Position numbers and translations under genes: made by a program. The notes under the pieces were generated by a model that was not told the DNA's origin, searched no databases, and saw only the letters and a list, made by a program, of their open reading frames with translations. Positions 24,989-58,862 of a DNA stretch of 64,000 nt are shown piece after piece. Each line of letters begins with the position of its first letter. Within the stretch, counting starts at the first letter, position 1. The DNA comes from Scylla paramamosain (lineage: Eukaryota; Arthropoda; Malacostraca; Decapoda; Portunidae): positions 28,027,932 through 28,091,931 of the forward strand of contig NC_087160.1 in the NCBI RefSeq assembly GCF_035594125.1, given 5' to 3'.

Positions 24989-25913
24989 GATCTTGCATCA
25001 TGGTGGCACATGCTACTTGGGGAGCACATTTTACTTAAGTCCTCTCGACAAGCAGAAGAAATGGGCAGGGACAAATTGACTTATTGGCATATGAAGTGCA
25101 TCTCTCCTCCTCACTCATGCCCATAGTAACAATGACCAGCATTAATTATCAGTCAATATTCATTGCATCTTTGGTGATGCATAACCAGCTTTTTTCAGGT
25201 TGAAATGCATTTCGTTCTGTTCATTTTGTGGTGTTTGTAGTGATGAGTGTGAGGCAGACAAGTCATGGTGATATCATTGTCATAGATTTTCACAGGTCAG
25301 GCTTGAATGATGTCAATATAGCAAAACATATGAATTAGAAAATGCAAAACTTCTAGAACCTCATACAAAAATTCATCAAGGGAGGCAGAGAGGAATTATC
25401 TTTTCATAGCCAGTGGTGGCATCCCCACTGCTTTCTTTCACCTGCGCCTTGCTGTAAGAGTTGGATTAGAGTCCAACTGCCTTCATAGAGAAGCTAGAAG
25501 TCATGGGGATAAAGATAAAGGGATGCCACCACTGTAGATGTGAATTTTTTAATGAATATTCCACAAGTTTTGTCTTTTGTGTTTTGCTGTATCAACATTA
25601 TTCAAGCCAGACATTTAAAGATCCATGATTTAATGTTATCACCGTGACTTGTCCGCCTCTCCCTCATCACTACAAATACCACAACATGAACAGAAAAAAA
25701 ATGTTTCACCTCGAGAACAAAACTGATCATGTGTCACCAAAGACACAATGAACACTGACATTGGTAACCTGCTTAATACTGGTCATTGCTACTATGGGCA
25801 ATGCACTTGAGATGCCATTAAGTCAATTTGTCCCTACCCATTTTTTATACTTGCTGTGAGGCCTTAAGTAAAACATACTCCCCGAGTAGTGAATGCCACT
25901 GTGACACAAGATT
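24989..25913. repeat. Diverged ~0.92-kb foldback (inverted repeat) element
   Basis: The left half (from GATCTTGCATCATGGTGGCA) and the reverse complement of the right half (AATCTTGTGTCACAGTGGCA) can be followed against each other for about 430 bases, at perhaps three quarters identity by eye. Shared landmarks include GGGACAAATTGACTTA, GTAGTGATGAG and GACAAGTCA. The centre carries AGTTGGATTAGAGTCCAACT, itself a palindrome. No coding sequence is present. It could be a foldback DNA element or two inverted copies of one repeat. Confidence 0.75.
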
Positions 25914-25984
25914 GGCGTTTGCTGTGTGTTAACTGAAGATCTTTAAAACTGCCTTCAAATTTCATGCCTCTGCTTGGGCTGTTC

Positions 25985-26110
25985 ATTGAAATACTGAAAA
26001 ATTGAGCTGAAGGTAGGATAAATCTTTAACTAGGATTGGGAATGGAACCCCTAACCAGGACAGGATAGCATCATGAACATAAGTTATCAGATCTAGGCCT
26101 TGTAGGTATA
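25985..26110 (-). repeat. tRNA-derived SINE-like repeat, copy B
   Basis: Shares GGTAGGATAAATCTTTA and GGAATGGAACCCCTAACCAGG (B-box-like in reverse complement) with copy A, in the same orientation. It directly follows the foldback element. Confidence 0.5.
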
Positions 26111-28340
<2,230 letters not shown>

Positions 28341-29140
28341 TTGGAATGAATATTGATGCAAGTTTGTCTTATAATTAATTTCAAACATGTGAAGACAGGA
28401 AAAAAGGTATGACACTCCGCATAAACTTCCCAAAGGTGTGACACAGCTGACTGCCTGGAGGACATGATGGGCTAGATGGATACAAGGATACCATAGGTGG
28501 AACAAACCACTGTGTTAAGGTCTTAAGGCCAAGTAGAACAAAGATGCTGAGAATGAGAATAAACAATTTTTCATGTGATCACTCTTGGCAGAGATCCTGC
28601 AATGCTATGAGATGTTATTACACTGTTGAGAAAATACACCAAGCAAAACTGTGACCGCTGCAGCTGACGTTTAGTTGCTTCACAGTAATTCATGAATAAA
28701 GTTTCATCCATCTGTGGTGAATTGCTTTATCAATAGCACTACATCACCAAAATATAATGGAAGCTACTCACTAGAAAATATATATACTTATTTCAAGTAT
28801 CTTATTCTATTTATAGTCATATATATCATTATGATTCCATACACATAAAGTATAATGTAGTCAAAATTTAACTTTTTACGAAAAGAAACCCTGCCAAGAT
28901 ACTGTACATCTTTTACTCTTTTATCTTTGATATGACATTGTGTTCGATCTCTCTGTTGGGCCTCTCATCCTCAAGAGTAGTCTAAACATGACACTAAGCA
29001 ATATTATTCACTTGGAGAAGTCTATGGTAAAGCTCTGTTCCCTTGTGTGAATGAGAAGAACATAGGCATTCCTTCCTTTCACATAATAATATATTCCTGT
29101 GTTCCCTATGGCTAGATAAATCCCTGGTGGTAGAGTAAGG

Positions 29141-29357
29141 CTACTGGGTCACCATAGGAGCCAGACCAGACACGAACGTGATGCTCCGGTAAAGAGCATT
29201 GCGCAGGAAGGTTGGGGTATTGGGGGAATTGGCCAGGTGTTCACATGCCACCCGCAGCTCGTGGAACATGTTGCGGGTATACGGGTTACGACGGGAGGAA
29301 TACCTCAGGGTCAGAAAACGGTAGTATGCAAACGGTGTTATGAGGCTGCCCCTGCCC
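29141..29357 (-). CDS. Kr-h2: Kr-h2/TMEM33 terminal coding exon
   Basis: Acceptor TTGCATTACAG then GGGCAGGGGCAGC, completing a Met codon split with the previous exon. It encodes GRGSLITPFAYYRFLTLRY, SSRRNPYTRNMFHELRVA and ends ...GLAPMVTQ, TAG at 29143-29141. This is the most conserved part of the family. Confidence 0.95.
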
Positions 29358-30590
29358 CTGTAATGCAAGTTTTGTTTTAAGTAAGTTACCACTGACTACA
29401 ATATTTTGCATTCAAAAATATTATGGCCAGACTGATGCTTTCACTAAATATTATTTTTTCACTTGTCTGGCATTCAGAAAAGAAGATTCAGGTTGGTTAC
29501 TTACATAAGGAGAGAGAGAACACAATGAGGCATGAGGAAGATTTCAACAAAGGCTGCTCCTCGTAAAATGTTTCTGTGGTGGTATTCTATGAGAGAAATC
29601 AGGAACCTTGAACCTAGAGCATTATTTTGCCCTATGACCTGTTGAAAGAGAGGAACATCTGATAAATTATTTATATTACTGATTAACTTGTAAATTTCAA
29701 CTGATTGACATTCACTCAGCTTGTGTTGTTTTATCTTTAGGAATGAAAATTTAGGGAACAACACTAATACACAAGATTTCCATCCACTCAAGTCCAGGTA
29801 CTATTCTTACAAAACTGCCTTTTATTATATAAAAAAAATCAACTGTGCTGGATTGTAGGTAATATCACCCAAATATCAGTGACATGACTACAATTCTTTC
29901 ATTACTATTTTCTTTTCTCACTACAGGATAAGCTACATTTTGAAAGATATTTCCAGAGAACAGTATATTCTGTACTTACATCTAGAAGGCCAAGGGAATA
30001 GCTTGCAAAGTGGAGAAGAGCAAACAGGAAGATGGGAGCAAGGACCATTGTCATGGGTGAAGTATACATGAAGATGATAGAGTAAAGGAGGTAGTGGGCT
30101 GAGTCTTCCATCAGCAGATGAGCAAAGAATTCTCTTGAGAACTGAACAGAGGGGATGCGCTGGGTGAGGCGAAGGGCAGACGTGGCAGCATTGCTCATTA
30201 ATACCTTCTGGTAACTGCTGTATGGGTTCCTGTGATACAAAAATCCAATGGATATTTGTTATGGCAATATGAAATGGACATAATAATGTTATCCTTAACA
30301 CTTAGATTTATAGCTGAGGTGGAATTTTAATCAGACATATACATGAGCAGTATTCTGTGCTCTATGAGGGAATTAAGGCAAAGCTCAAGCCCTACAGTTA
30401 CTCACCCGAATACAGGGATGAGGTAGGATATGCAGAAGATGAGAGTGAGGGCACGGGTGGCCCAGAGTAGAGTCTCCACCTTGTGCTCCAAAATGTGTGT
30501 TTTGAGTGCCTCCATTCCCCGGGCCTGCTGTGTTTGGTCCCCGGAGGCGCCCTCCTGCTGCCGCTCACTTTGGCTCTGCTCCTCAGGCAT
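29141..30590 (-). CDS. Kr-h2: TMEM33 / Kr-h2 orthologue, complete coding region
   Basis: Exons on the minus strand 30590-30406, 30229-29980, 29638-29505 and 29357-29141 join in phase (2, 0, 2) to 261 residues, against about 247 for human TMEM33. The family are multi-pass endoplasmic reticulum and nuclear envelope membrane proteins that bind reticulons and act in ER shaping and the unfolded protein response; the fly gene is Kr-h2. Diagnostic stretches are ATSALRLTQRIPSVQFSR, LMEDSAHYLLYSIIFMY, FVEIFLMPHCVL and the strongly conserved YYRFLTLRYSSRRNPYTR. The N-terminus (EEQSQSERQQEGASGDQTQQ) is polar and low complexity, as usual for this family. ATG at 30590 has a good context (AGTAGCCATGC). The gene points away from the kelch gene. 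Confidence 0.95.
29505..29638 (-). CDS. Kr-h2: Kr-h2/TMEM33 third coding exon
   Basis: Acceptor CTCTTTCAACAG before GTCATAGGGC; donor CTTAT|GTAAGT. It encodes VIGQNNALGSRFLISL, IEYHHRNILRGAAF and VEIFLMPHCVLSLL. EIFLMP is conserved in vertebrate TMEM33. Confidence 0.93.
29980..30229 (-). CDS. Kr-h2: Kr-h2/TMEM33 second coding exon
   Basis: Acceptor TGTATCACAG, donor CTAGAT|GTAAGT. It encodes two hydrophobic segments around HYLLYSIIFMYTSPMTMV and LAPIFLFALLHFASYSLGL, preceded by the conserved SALRLTQR helix. Confidence 0.95.
30406..30590 (-). CDS. Kr-h2: Kr-h2/TMEM33 first coding exon
   Basis: Starts with MPEEQSQSERQQEGASG, then the first membrane segment TLLWATRALTLIFCISYLIP. Donor TTCGG|GTGAGT. 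A good acceptor (TTTTCCCAACCAG) lies 22 bases before the ATG, ending at 30613, so the 5' UTR is split. Confidence 0.93.
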
Positions 30591-30907
30591 GGCTACTGCT
30601 TGTGGTACCTTTCTGGTTGGGAAAATATATACTGGTCATGTTAGGATTACAGAGCTTTCTTATTTTTTTTCTTTCTGAAATTAAGTGTCTTCAGTATTGA
30701 ACAAAGTGGGTTATAGACCTCTGACTAGGAAATTCTGCTAGACATCATGCTGTATGCTGTGTATAGGCATGATTTTTCAATACTGGAAAGACTTGGTCTT
30801 TCTCCTTTCTGACTGGTTCATCCTTCATCCTGGAAGTACTTCTAATGGTCATCCAAAGAAAAGTGATCTCCCACACTTCCACACTTTGTGTGGAAGGGAA
30901 GGTATAA

Positions 30908-30945
30908 CTTGGAGAGAGAGAGAGAGAAAAAAAAAAAAAACAAAA
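30908..30945. repeat. Short (GA)n and A-tract
   Basis: GAGAGAGAGAGAGA followed by A-rich sequence. The rest of 30614-31115 is intron of TMEM33 with no recognised element. Confidence 0.7.
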
Positions 30946-31117
30946 AAATTCCTATGAGAAGATTAAGATTAAAATCAATTTATTTACTATCCTAATCACC
31001 AGTAAACATAGGGTACACCAGAGATTTCTTGCTGTGTTTAAATTACAAATTGTCCATGTTGGTTAGTTACCTTTCTTACAACAGAGGACAGAGGTGTGGA
31101 GTCAGAGCTTTAAAAAA

Positions 31118-31255
31118 TTTGACTCTGACTCCTAGAAATTTCAAGAGTCTGAGTCTGACTCCAGGAAATTTCAAGAGTCTGAGTCCAATTCCAGGAAATT
31201 TCAAGAGTCTGAGTCTGATTCCAGGAAATTTCAAGAGCCCAACTCTGACTCTGCC
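31118..31255. repeat. Minisatellite, 30-bp unit, ~4.5 copies
   Basis: Exact 30-base period: TCAAGAGTCTGAGTCTGACT plus CCAGGAAATT, starting at 31141, 31171, 31201 and 31231, with a partial unit before. The repeated decapeptide frames on either strand come from the 30-base (10-codon) period and are not evidence of a protein. Confidence 0.92.
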
Positions 31256-31465
31256 TTCTCCCCCCACCTATCTGTCTCTTCTGCAGTACAGTAGTAACCT
31301 TACTACACTACTGACATATCTTTAACTTCAGATTTACCCATAATGTTAGTGACTATAATATCATGAAGGAGTAAAACCTACCAGTAAATTCTAATAATAT
31401 ATATCATTCTAAATTCCCTTTGTTATGTTTATTTTTATTACTCTGGTATGTATAATATACCTATT

Positions 31466-31590
31466 CGGAGATCGGCATCTCAGTGGGCTTTTTTTTCTTA
31501 TTGGATTTTTGATGCCCTTGGCTGTTGTCCCTCCTACATAAAAAAAATAAATAAAACAAAATAAATAAATAAATAAATAAAATAAAATAA
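31466..31590 (+). mobile_element. Jockey-like LINE 3' terminal fragment with AAAT tail
   Basis: GGCATCTCAGTGGGC and CTTGGCTGTTGTCCCTCCTA match the terminal ~80 bases of the LINE at 23525-23605; the tail is AAAAAAAATAAATAAA rather than pure poly-A. Confidence 0.8.
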
Positions 31591-31876
31591 TGATAATAAT
31601 GATAATATAGAAGAGAAATGCAGTTTGATTTGTCAATTCATGAATATCTCTTGCAATGATAGGAGTGTGCACTTTGTACAAATAGAGTAAAGCCATCCCA
31701 CCCTGTCTGGTGCAGCAGCTGTACCCACAACACACTGAATTTTTTGCAAAATGAAGAAAAAATGACCATATAGGTATAGAGTATTTTTAACTTTCAGACC
31801 CGTTTGTTTAAATGTTTACAGTCCTCCTGCTTTAAAAGTGTATATTGAACAATGCATTTGCTGTGCACGCGCACGT

Positions 31877-31885
31877 GCGCACACA

Positions 31886-31930
<45 letters not shown>
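31877..31930. repeat. (CA)n microsatellite
   Basis: CA run with one TA break, directly followed by a CATTCA repeat and then LINE coding sequence at 31945. Confidence 0.92.
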
Positions 31931-31944
31931 TCACATTCACATTC

Positions 31945-32440
31945 TGATCTGGAAGCAGCATGTCGCCAGCACCATAAGATCCGCTACCTACAGGCTGTAC
32001 ATGCTGCGCAGACTCAGGTCGCTGGGGACGCTGACAGACGAGTTAAGGGGGGGTGTACCTCAACTTCATCCTCCCCAGCGTGGTCCTCCTCCCTCACACA
32101 CACTCAACAGCTACAGCTGGAGAGTGTGCAGAAAAGGGCGTGCAGGGTCATCCTTGGCCCTGCCTACACCACCTACGATGAAGCCCTGACCACCCTGATA
32201 GTGCCTGTTGAATAGTCTGTCCAGACTATCCAACAGGCACTGAGAGGCTCTGGAAAAGTTTGCAAGGGGACTGCTGCATCATCCATGTCTCAGACACATG
32301 CTGCCGCCTGATGCGCCACGCCCGGTCCATGCCACCAAACACCGCAACAAGATAATGCCCCTAAAGGCACCGCGCATGGACTGGTACAGACTCAGCGTGA
32401 TTCCCACCATGGCGCGAGCCATCAATCAATCAATAGTATT
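31945..32440 (+). mobile_element. LINE C-terminal fragment (third LINE family)
   Basis: Frames give LTHTQQLQLESVQKRACRVI and ILGPAYTTYDEALTTL, then after a shift MLPPDAPRPVHATKHRN and APRMDWYRLSVIPTMARA. This is the conserved C-terminal region after the RT in a LINE type distinct from the Jockey-like and CR1-like copies here. A frameshift and a stop at 32214 show decay. It ends in CAATCAATCAAT. Confidence 0.75.
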
Positions 32441-32584
32441 TCCTTTCTAGATTAGACTTAGCTTTAGGATAAATGTTAAGTATTTCTCCACCCCCTCTGT
32501 ACATTTTCAGTTTGTTAACTGCCAAAAGAATAAACCGTTTATTATTATTATTATTATTAATTACATATGCTAGTTGGGTTGTAC

Positions 32585-33795
32585 ATTCGAAGTTTGCTCT
32601 GCCCCAATCAGAAATTTTAGAGAGATCAGAAGTCAGGCGTTCTGTGGCTTCCCTGCATGAACTGTCTACTTCCTGAAGGGTTGGACATCTATGAAAAGAT
32701 GTGGAAAAGTGCAGGGTCATATCAACAGTGTAGGAGTGGATAGGACAAGAAGTTTGGTTTAGAAGATCATTGATAAATAATGAGGGTGGTGATAGGGCAG
32801 AATCTTAAGGAACACTACTGTTAATAGATTCAGGAGAGAGAACAGTGACCGTCTACCACAGCAACAATAGAATGGTCAGAAAGGAGACTTCAGATGAAGT
32901 TACAGAGAAAAGGATAGAAGCCGTAGGAAGGTAGTTTGGAAATCAAAGCTTTGTGCCAGACTCTATCAAAAGCTTTTGATATGTCTAAGATAACAGCAAA
33001 ATTTTCACCAAAATCTCTAAAAGATGACCAAGACACAGTATGGAAAGCCAGAAGATCACCAGTAGAGCAACCTTGACGGAACCCATACTGTCAATCGGAT
33101 AGGAGTTTGTGAAGTGATAGATGTTTAAGAATCTTTCTGCTGAGGATAGACTTAAAAATTTTAGATAGGCAGGAAATCAAAGCAATAGGACAGTAGCTTG
33201 AGGAATAAGAACGATCACCCCTTTTAGGAACAGGCTGAACGTAGGCAGACTTCCAGCAACAAGGAAAGGTAGATGTTGATAGATAGTATTGAAAGAATTT
33301 GACTAGGCAAGGTGCAAGCACAGGGGCACATTTTCAGAAAACAATAGGAGGGACCCCATCAGGTCCATAAGCCTTCTGAGGGTTTAGCCCAGCGAAGGCA
33401 TGGAAAACATCACTGCGAAGGATCTTAATGGGTAACATGAAGTTGTCAGAGGGTGGAGGAGAGGGAGGAACAAGCCCTTGATCATCCAAGGTAGTTTTTT
33501 TTTTTTTTTTAACAAAGGTTTAAGCAAAGAGTTCAGCTTTAGAAATAGATGGGATGGCAGTGGTGCCATCAGCTTGAAATAAAGGAGGGAAAGATGAAGA
33601 AGCAAAGTTATTGGAGATGTTTTTGGCTAGGTGCCAGAAGTAAAGAGGGGAGTTAGATCTTGAAAGATTTTGACACATTTTACAAATGAATGAGTTTTTG
33701 GCTAGTTGAAGAACAGACTTGGCATGATTCCGGGCAGAAATATAAAGCACGCGAGATTCAGATGATGGAAGGCTCAAGTACTTTTTGTGGGCCAG
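32585..33795 (-). mobile_element. Jockey-like LINE, truncated at both ends, minus strand
   Basis: The minus strand reads through RT-related pieces: APCLVKFFQYYLS near 33310, DMTLHFSTSFHRCPTL near 32700 and SDLSKISDWGRANF near 32600. Upstream fragments at 33520-33840 ([13 protein letters not shown]) belong to the region between endonuclease and RT. The 3' UTR is missing. It lies in the 5' region or first intron of TMEM33, same strand. Confidence 0.8.
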
Positions 33796-33994
33796 CTCTC
33801 TATGATATACTATATATACAATTAAATATACTATAATCAATTACAAATATATATACTATATACAATTAAATAACTACAATTTTTTTCCATCTAGATTATG
33901 CTGTTTGCTGGTTCTAGTTTGATAGAGCCCAATTACAGCACATGTTTCTGATCAGGAACTACTGTATTTGCTGGCTCAATAGATGCACTTTTTT

Positions 33995-33997
<3 letters not shown>

Positions 33998-34091
<94 letters not shown>
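33998..34091. repeat. (GA)n microsatellite
   Basis: Pure GA, about 94 bases. The following 34100-35280 has no gene I can support; 34240-34330 resembles 13290-13660 (shared TACATATATAGACCTTATT and a terminal A-tract), suggesting another dispersed repeat. Confidence 0.93.
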
Positions 34092-34093
<2 letters not shown>

Positions 34094-35286
34094 CGAATGA
34101 CCGACAAAAGGTTTGAAGTTTTATCTGAAGGCCAGACACTTGTTTTGTTGTAACAACTATAAGGCCAGGAACTTTCGCTCGAGATTAAAAGAAGACCCGT
34201 TTTATGTTATTTATAATTCTTCTAGGAAGATCTTTATGGATTTTACATTTCTCAACTATATGTACATATATAGACCTTATTATCATTATAAAACTAAATT
34301 TTCATAATTAAAAAAAAAAGAAAAAAAAAAAGACAGGCTTTTTTTTAATGCCAGCCCTATGTAACACACTCTATGTACCCATGAAAGATCCTTAGAATGT
34401 GATGTGTGCTCCTTTTTTGCCCTTTGAATCATTCAAACATGTCAGGTGTTAAACAAAAGAGCAGTGGTGATGACCTATTCTTTCCTACTGTTGAAGCACC
34501 ATTGTTCTTGTGTTTCTAATGCCTCACCATCCCCACTGCCTCCACTTCCTGTCAGCAACTTGTTTTGCCATAACACAATCCACATATGCCTGCTGTATCT
34601 CCTTATCAAGTTAAGACTTAAGATCTTACTTATGTTACAATTATGAACTTTAGTTCATGTACTTGAAAATTGTTCAAAGCACATTTAAAACCACAAAAAA
34701 CTGTTTATATTGACATGTCCAAATCTATTGCAGCCAAAATACGTCACAACAATATAAGCTGTAGTATAAATGACAGACTTATGAACAATTTACAAACGGC
34801 CTCTCGGAATGGAGCTTATTCATAGGTTGGGGTTATCTGTATTCTAAAATAAAATGAAGCCTTACAAATGTTCTCACTAGGGGCTTCTACCCCACAGATG
34901 CCCTCAACAAATATATGCGATATACTTTACTTAACTTTTGCTGACCTAGGCCAACTATCAAAACACTGATGACGTCTACAGCGTGATGCAGGCAAGGATT
35001 AACATGCTATCTGGGTAATGCTGTTTACCAAAATAATATAAAAATTTACTCTCGTTATGAACATGCCTTCTTCAATCCTTTCTTACCAGACACTCAGACA
35101 CGTAGCATGGGTATTACTCCCACCAGTTCCCCCTTCAGAGCGAGACGTCCACACACTGCCCTGCTCACAGAAAGAACACAAGTCATAGCAGCACATTGCA
35201 TCAGTCACCGTGACGTTGCACCCACTCACTCCTCCGAGGGAAACACTCTAATTAGCTTAGGACACAACCAGAAACCCTATACTTAC

Positions 35287-35365
35287 GGAAAATTAGGAGT
35301 AGGAGTTGCTTGCACAGGTACAGACGGTGAAATAGGCCAATATCCACCAGTCGCCTCACATCAGC
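35287..35365 (-). promoter_or_regulatory. Possible 5' UTR exon and promoter of TMEM33/Kr-h2
   Basis: On the minus strand a strong donor TTTTCC|GTAAGTAT lies at 35287/35286, and a TATA-like GGATATAAGTCC lies at about 35388-35399, roughly 30 bases before a putative start near 35365. This would splice to the acceptor at 30613. The local base composition is richer in G and C than the surroundings. Nothing confirms transcription, and the exact start is a guess. Confidence 0.3.
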
Positions 35366-35895
35366 TCCTCAGCCCCGGCCCACCTGGACTTATATCCGTG
35401 TCACGCCAGCCTGTCTTCTCCTTATTTTTCTACTAAGTCTTGTTATTTACACAAACTTTGATTTATAAATTTCAAATATGCACAGTCATTTATTAATAAA
35501 GCTAAAGCTCAATGCAGCTCTAAATATATGACAATTGTTTTATCAATAACGTAATCTGGATTAAAGCTCTGGCTTATTTGATTAATCCTACTGGTAAGTT
35601 ACACATCTTACTGTAATGTTTCATAATTCATAACTGCTGTGTAAGTGGCAGTACGGGTGAGGAATTGAAGATTTATAAAAGAGCTCTTATCTTCTACCTA
35701 GTAACAAATAACAACGAAAAGTTTTCTCTCTCTGGTGAGAATTAATAGAAAAAAAAAAAAAAGGAAAAGAATGATAACCAACTATCAATGATACATAAAA
35801 GATTGTATAACATGTTTTGTATGAGATGAAATGGATCGGCCGCCTGCCGATCACCTGAGGGAGTGATAAGGAAGTACACATGTAAGGATAGTGTT

Positions 35896-36173
<278 letters not shown>

Positions 36174-36239
36174 ATGCTGTGGATAAAGTTTCAAAAATCA
36201 ATCTCGTGAAGCTTGAGATGAATGAAAAAGTAACGTTCA

Positions 36240-36244
36240 TAATG

Positions 36245-36290
<46 letters not shown>

Positions 36291-36400
36291 GAAGAAGAAG
36301 AAGAAGAAAAGGAAAAAGAATGACAGCAGACAGGACGCTTCCAGTACACATCTTCGCGGTCCCTAAACAGCAGCAGCAGCAACAACAACAACAACGAGAT
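36240..36400. repeat. (AAT)n(AAG)n and CAG/CAA trinucleotide repeats
   Basis: AAT run at 36240-36288, AAG run to about 36310, then CAGCAGCAGCAGCAACAACA at 36369-36395. They are not in a supported coding frame. Confidence 0.85.
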
Positions 36401-37181
36401 GTTTGACGTAAGTGGCACGTACTGTACATAGTACGTATACATGTGTATTTAAAAATGAATAAATAAATAAAGCTTAAGCCGTGGAAATAACCTTAACCTG
36501 CTAATCAGACTTTATTTCTCGATTACGCTGTTCAAGTCGTGACCTACACACTGAATGAATCAGCAGTGAAACTAATGAAATTCATTATTTGATTAATCTG
36601 AATCAAACCTAACCTAATCTAGCCCAAATTAGTCTTTTTCTTCTTTTTCATCCAGACGAGCAATGTATATGGTGAGTATACACCGTGAGCACTGTACTGT
36701 ACAAGCTAGGCTGGCAGGGGTGGGGTTGGGGTGCCGTGGGGGTGATTGATGAGTTGCAGCAGATGCAACGGTAGCAGTAAACAGCGCGGGCGGGGCGGAC
36801 GCCTCACATCTCATAGTAATCAATGGTGACAATTCTTCCTGTGACGTCATGAGAAAATTATCCGGGGGCCTTAGTAGCGTGTTTCATTCTACTTTGAGAA
36901 GGATGGGAGACAGCCTAGCAGGACAGCCGAGGCGCGGCCAGCAGAGTGTCAGGTAGAGGATGAGCCCGGTGAGGCCTTTGCCGCTGCACTGTTGTGGCTC
37001 ATAGGTTATGACAAGTGTGGTGCCGGTGTTGTTATGATGGAATGTATTAGGCGCTGGAGGAGCGGCCGTGTGCCTCTGTGCCCGGCGTGTTTAATGTCTT
37101 AGTGAATAGGTTGTAACAGTGACGCTAACCACAGGGAGTGAGGCGCGGCGCTGGGCGCCCGTGGGGGGCGTGGTGTGGGCC

Positions 37182-56768
<19,587 letters not shown>

Positions 56769-57789
56769 TGCATGAGGCATAATGGATGTTGAAGTTTGGC
56801 TTTTGTTGGTTTAAAGATTCACTTCTGTCTTTGTAACTGGTCTACATGCATATCATGAATGATGTGGTAGTCTTGTTGAGCGAATAAGAATTTTCATTGA
56901 ATTTTATGATGACAATAGGATGTCTTATTTATGTATTTATTTATTTTTTGTTATGTATTTTTTTTTTCAAACCATATGTGAAAGGTATTAAGAGTATGTC
57001 ATGCTGTTCTCAGTACCATGAGTGTTAGGTTAGAGGCAGGATAATTTTTCAAGTTCAGTGTTAGTGAGAGTAGAAATAAAATTTGATATTGCTCATTTGT
57101 GAAGTTTCATACATTTATTCTATTTGTCATTTATTTTGTTTGTAGTTATGTCAGCTAGTCATGTTTCCATATTTGTGATGCTTGCATGATCTCCTTTAGC
57201 TTTCTGTTCAAGCTAGGTATAGTGGTAGTGACTAAGAGCTAAGAGCACAAAGTAGTGGATAAGTAGTGAGCAATGTTGTCAGTCCTTGCAATAATCAAAG
57301 GATATTTATTTTTTAAAGGTGGATGTGGTTGTATTGATGAACAGTATGTTGCTGTGATGATGTTTTCATGTCATGATGTTAAGGACATTTCTTGTGTTGT
57401 ATGTACTCATTGTTGTATTTATTTATTTACTTATTTTTTACAGTGAATGTTTCCAGAATTATTGATGTGCCCATGGTGAAGCATTCTGAATTTCTTGCTC
57501 ATACTTTTCAATGCAGCTTTTTCCATTTCATTTATGGTATAAGTTATTTGACCACATGGAAAGAGTGGCAGAAAGTGAGTCAGATAGTTGTGTAGGATAA
57601 AAGATGATAACCTCCAGCGAAATGGGACAAAATGATGGAGTATGCAAAAGAAAGGGGTAAAAGAAGAATAAGAGGATTAGAACGTAAAAGGAGGGAATAG
57701 TAGAACTGATTTTAAATGGAGTTCTGTCATGGCTGTTTTTGGGGAGGTCTTGAGAACAGGCATCAGATATAGATATAGAGGTAGATTTT

Positions 57790-57791
<2 letters not shown>

Positions 57792-57873
<82 letters not shown>
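57792..57873. repeat. (GA)n microsatellite
   Basis: Pure GA run of about 80 bases. Confidence 0.95.
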
Positions 57874-57876
<3 letters not shown>

Positions 57877-58189
57877 ATGCATGCAAATGTGGGATCTTGA
57901 CTTTTCTTACTGAAGGTGTTGTCCCTTGTGATATGCAATTGAGGATCAGTAGCTTTTATGGAAATTGAAAGTTAGTATTTAAGTAAGTTTGTATATTTCA
58001 AGAAAGAAAAGAATGTGATTTATGCATGCCTTACTGGATTCTAAGAAACTATCTTTGAGTTTCCGTGAGAAATCAATAGTTATTTTTTAAATAGACATGG
58101 GCACTTTCCCAAAATCTCCCTAGACCCGATCCTGTAGGATAGGTTAGATTAGACTTTGACTTGCGTCAAATTCACATGCGCGCTGCTTA

Positions 58190-58345
58190 CAGCAGGTTAG
58201 GTGTCACACCAGTCAGTTTCAGCGAAGCTTTGTTCCTTGTGCTGTAAGACTTTGGAACATGCTTGACGAGGGCACATGCACTGCGAGTGATGTGCAAAAA
58301 TTCAAGTCTGCTTCGAACAAAATCTTGAAGAGTCTAGTCAATTAA
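58190..58345 (+). mobile_element. LINE C-terminal remnant
   Basis: Translation from 58199 gives RCHTSQFQRSFVPCAVRLWN, then MLDEGTCTASDVQKFKSAS and a stop at 58343-58345. FVPCAVRLWN is the motif found near the C-terminus of many LINE polymerases (FVPRTVRLWNSLP). Upstream sequence is not recognisable. Confidence 0.6.
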
Positions 58346-58747
58346 ACTCTGGTTGCTTTTGCAGCTATACCGGTGATAAATTATGTAACTATACCTGTGA
58401 TTTTAGACCATCAAGTTTTAAGTAGTTATACTACATTTACTCGTGTTGTCTGACATATATTAAATAAGTCAGAATTGTTGATTTTTTTTGTTGAATTTTT
58501 TTGTGAGTTTTAATAATTCTCAGTTCGTTGAGGCGTTCTTTATAATTGTTTAACCTATTTTCTCCTCCTGCTCTGATTTCATCCTACTATTGTGCTAATT
58601 GCTTTTCCTTTCTTCTTTCTACAGTCAAGGTGGGTGGGGGTTGTCATCTGGCAACTTATAGCGCTTGCGCTCGTCCCACTCTGCCTTCTCCGTTATGTTT
58701 AATAATAATAATAAAAGTATCCCTATTGGGAATCTAGGGGAGGTGCC

Positions 58748-58862
58748 TAGGTTAGGTTAGTTTAGGTTACATTAGTATCCCCGAGAGAGGTTCCTGGGGG
58801 GCACACCCCCTCACTGGCCAAGTTAGGTTAGGATAGATTAGTATCCCCCAGCTAGGTTAGGG
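58748..58862. repeat. Short TTAGG-type repeats
   Basis: CTAGGTTAGGTTAGTTTAGG and AAGTTAGGTTAGGATAG lie in a tract with repeated TTAGTATCCCC and a partial duplication. TTAGG is the arthropod telomere unit, but only two or three units occur here. 58863-60030 has no recognised gene. Confidence 0.5.

Noticed and set aside
35107..35436. 109-codon + strand frame MGITPTSSPFRARRP... as a gene
   Set aside because: No domain; the region is better explained as GC-richer 5' flank of the minus-strand TMEM33 gene with a good minus-strand donor.
36369..36400. CAG/CAA run as a polyglutamine tract of a protein
   Set aside because: The frame (36179-36406) is made of flanking simple repeats, with no splice or domain support.
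36848..36952. Alternative first exon for the kelch-like gene starting at ATG 36848, donor GTCAG|GTAGAG
   Set aside because: It ends in phase 2, which does not fit exon 2 (phase 0). It may be a 5' UTR exon or upstream frame, but it cannot be the coding start without another exon.
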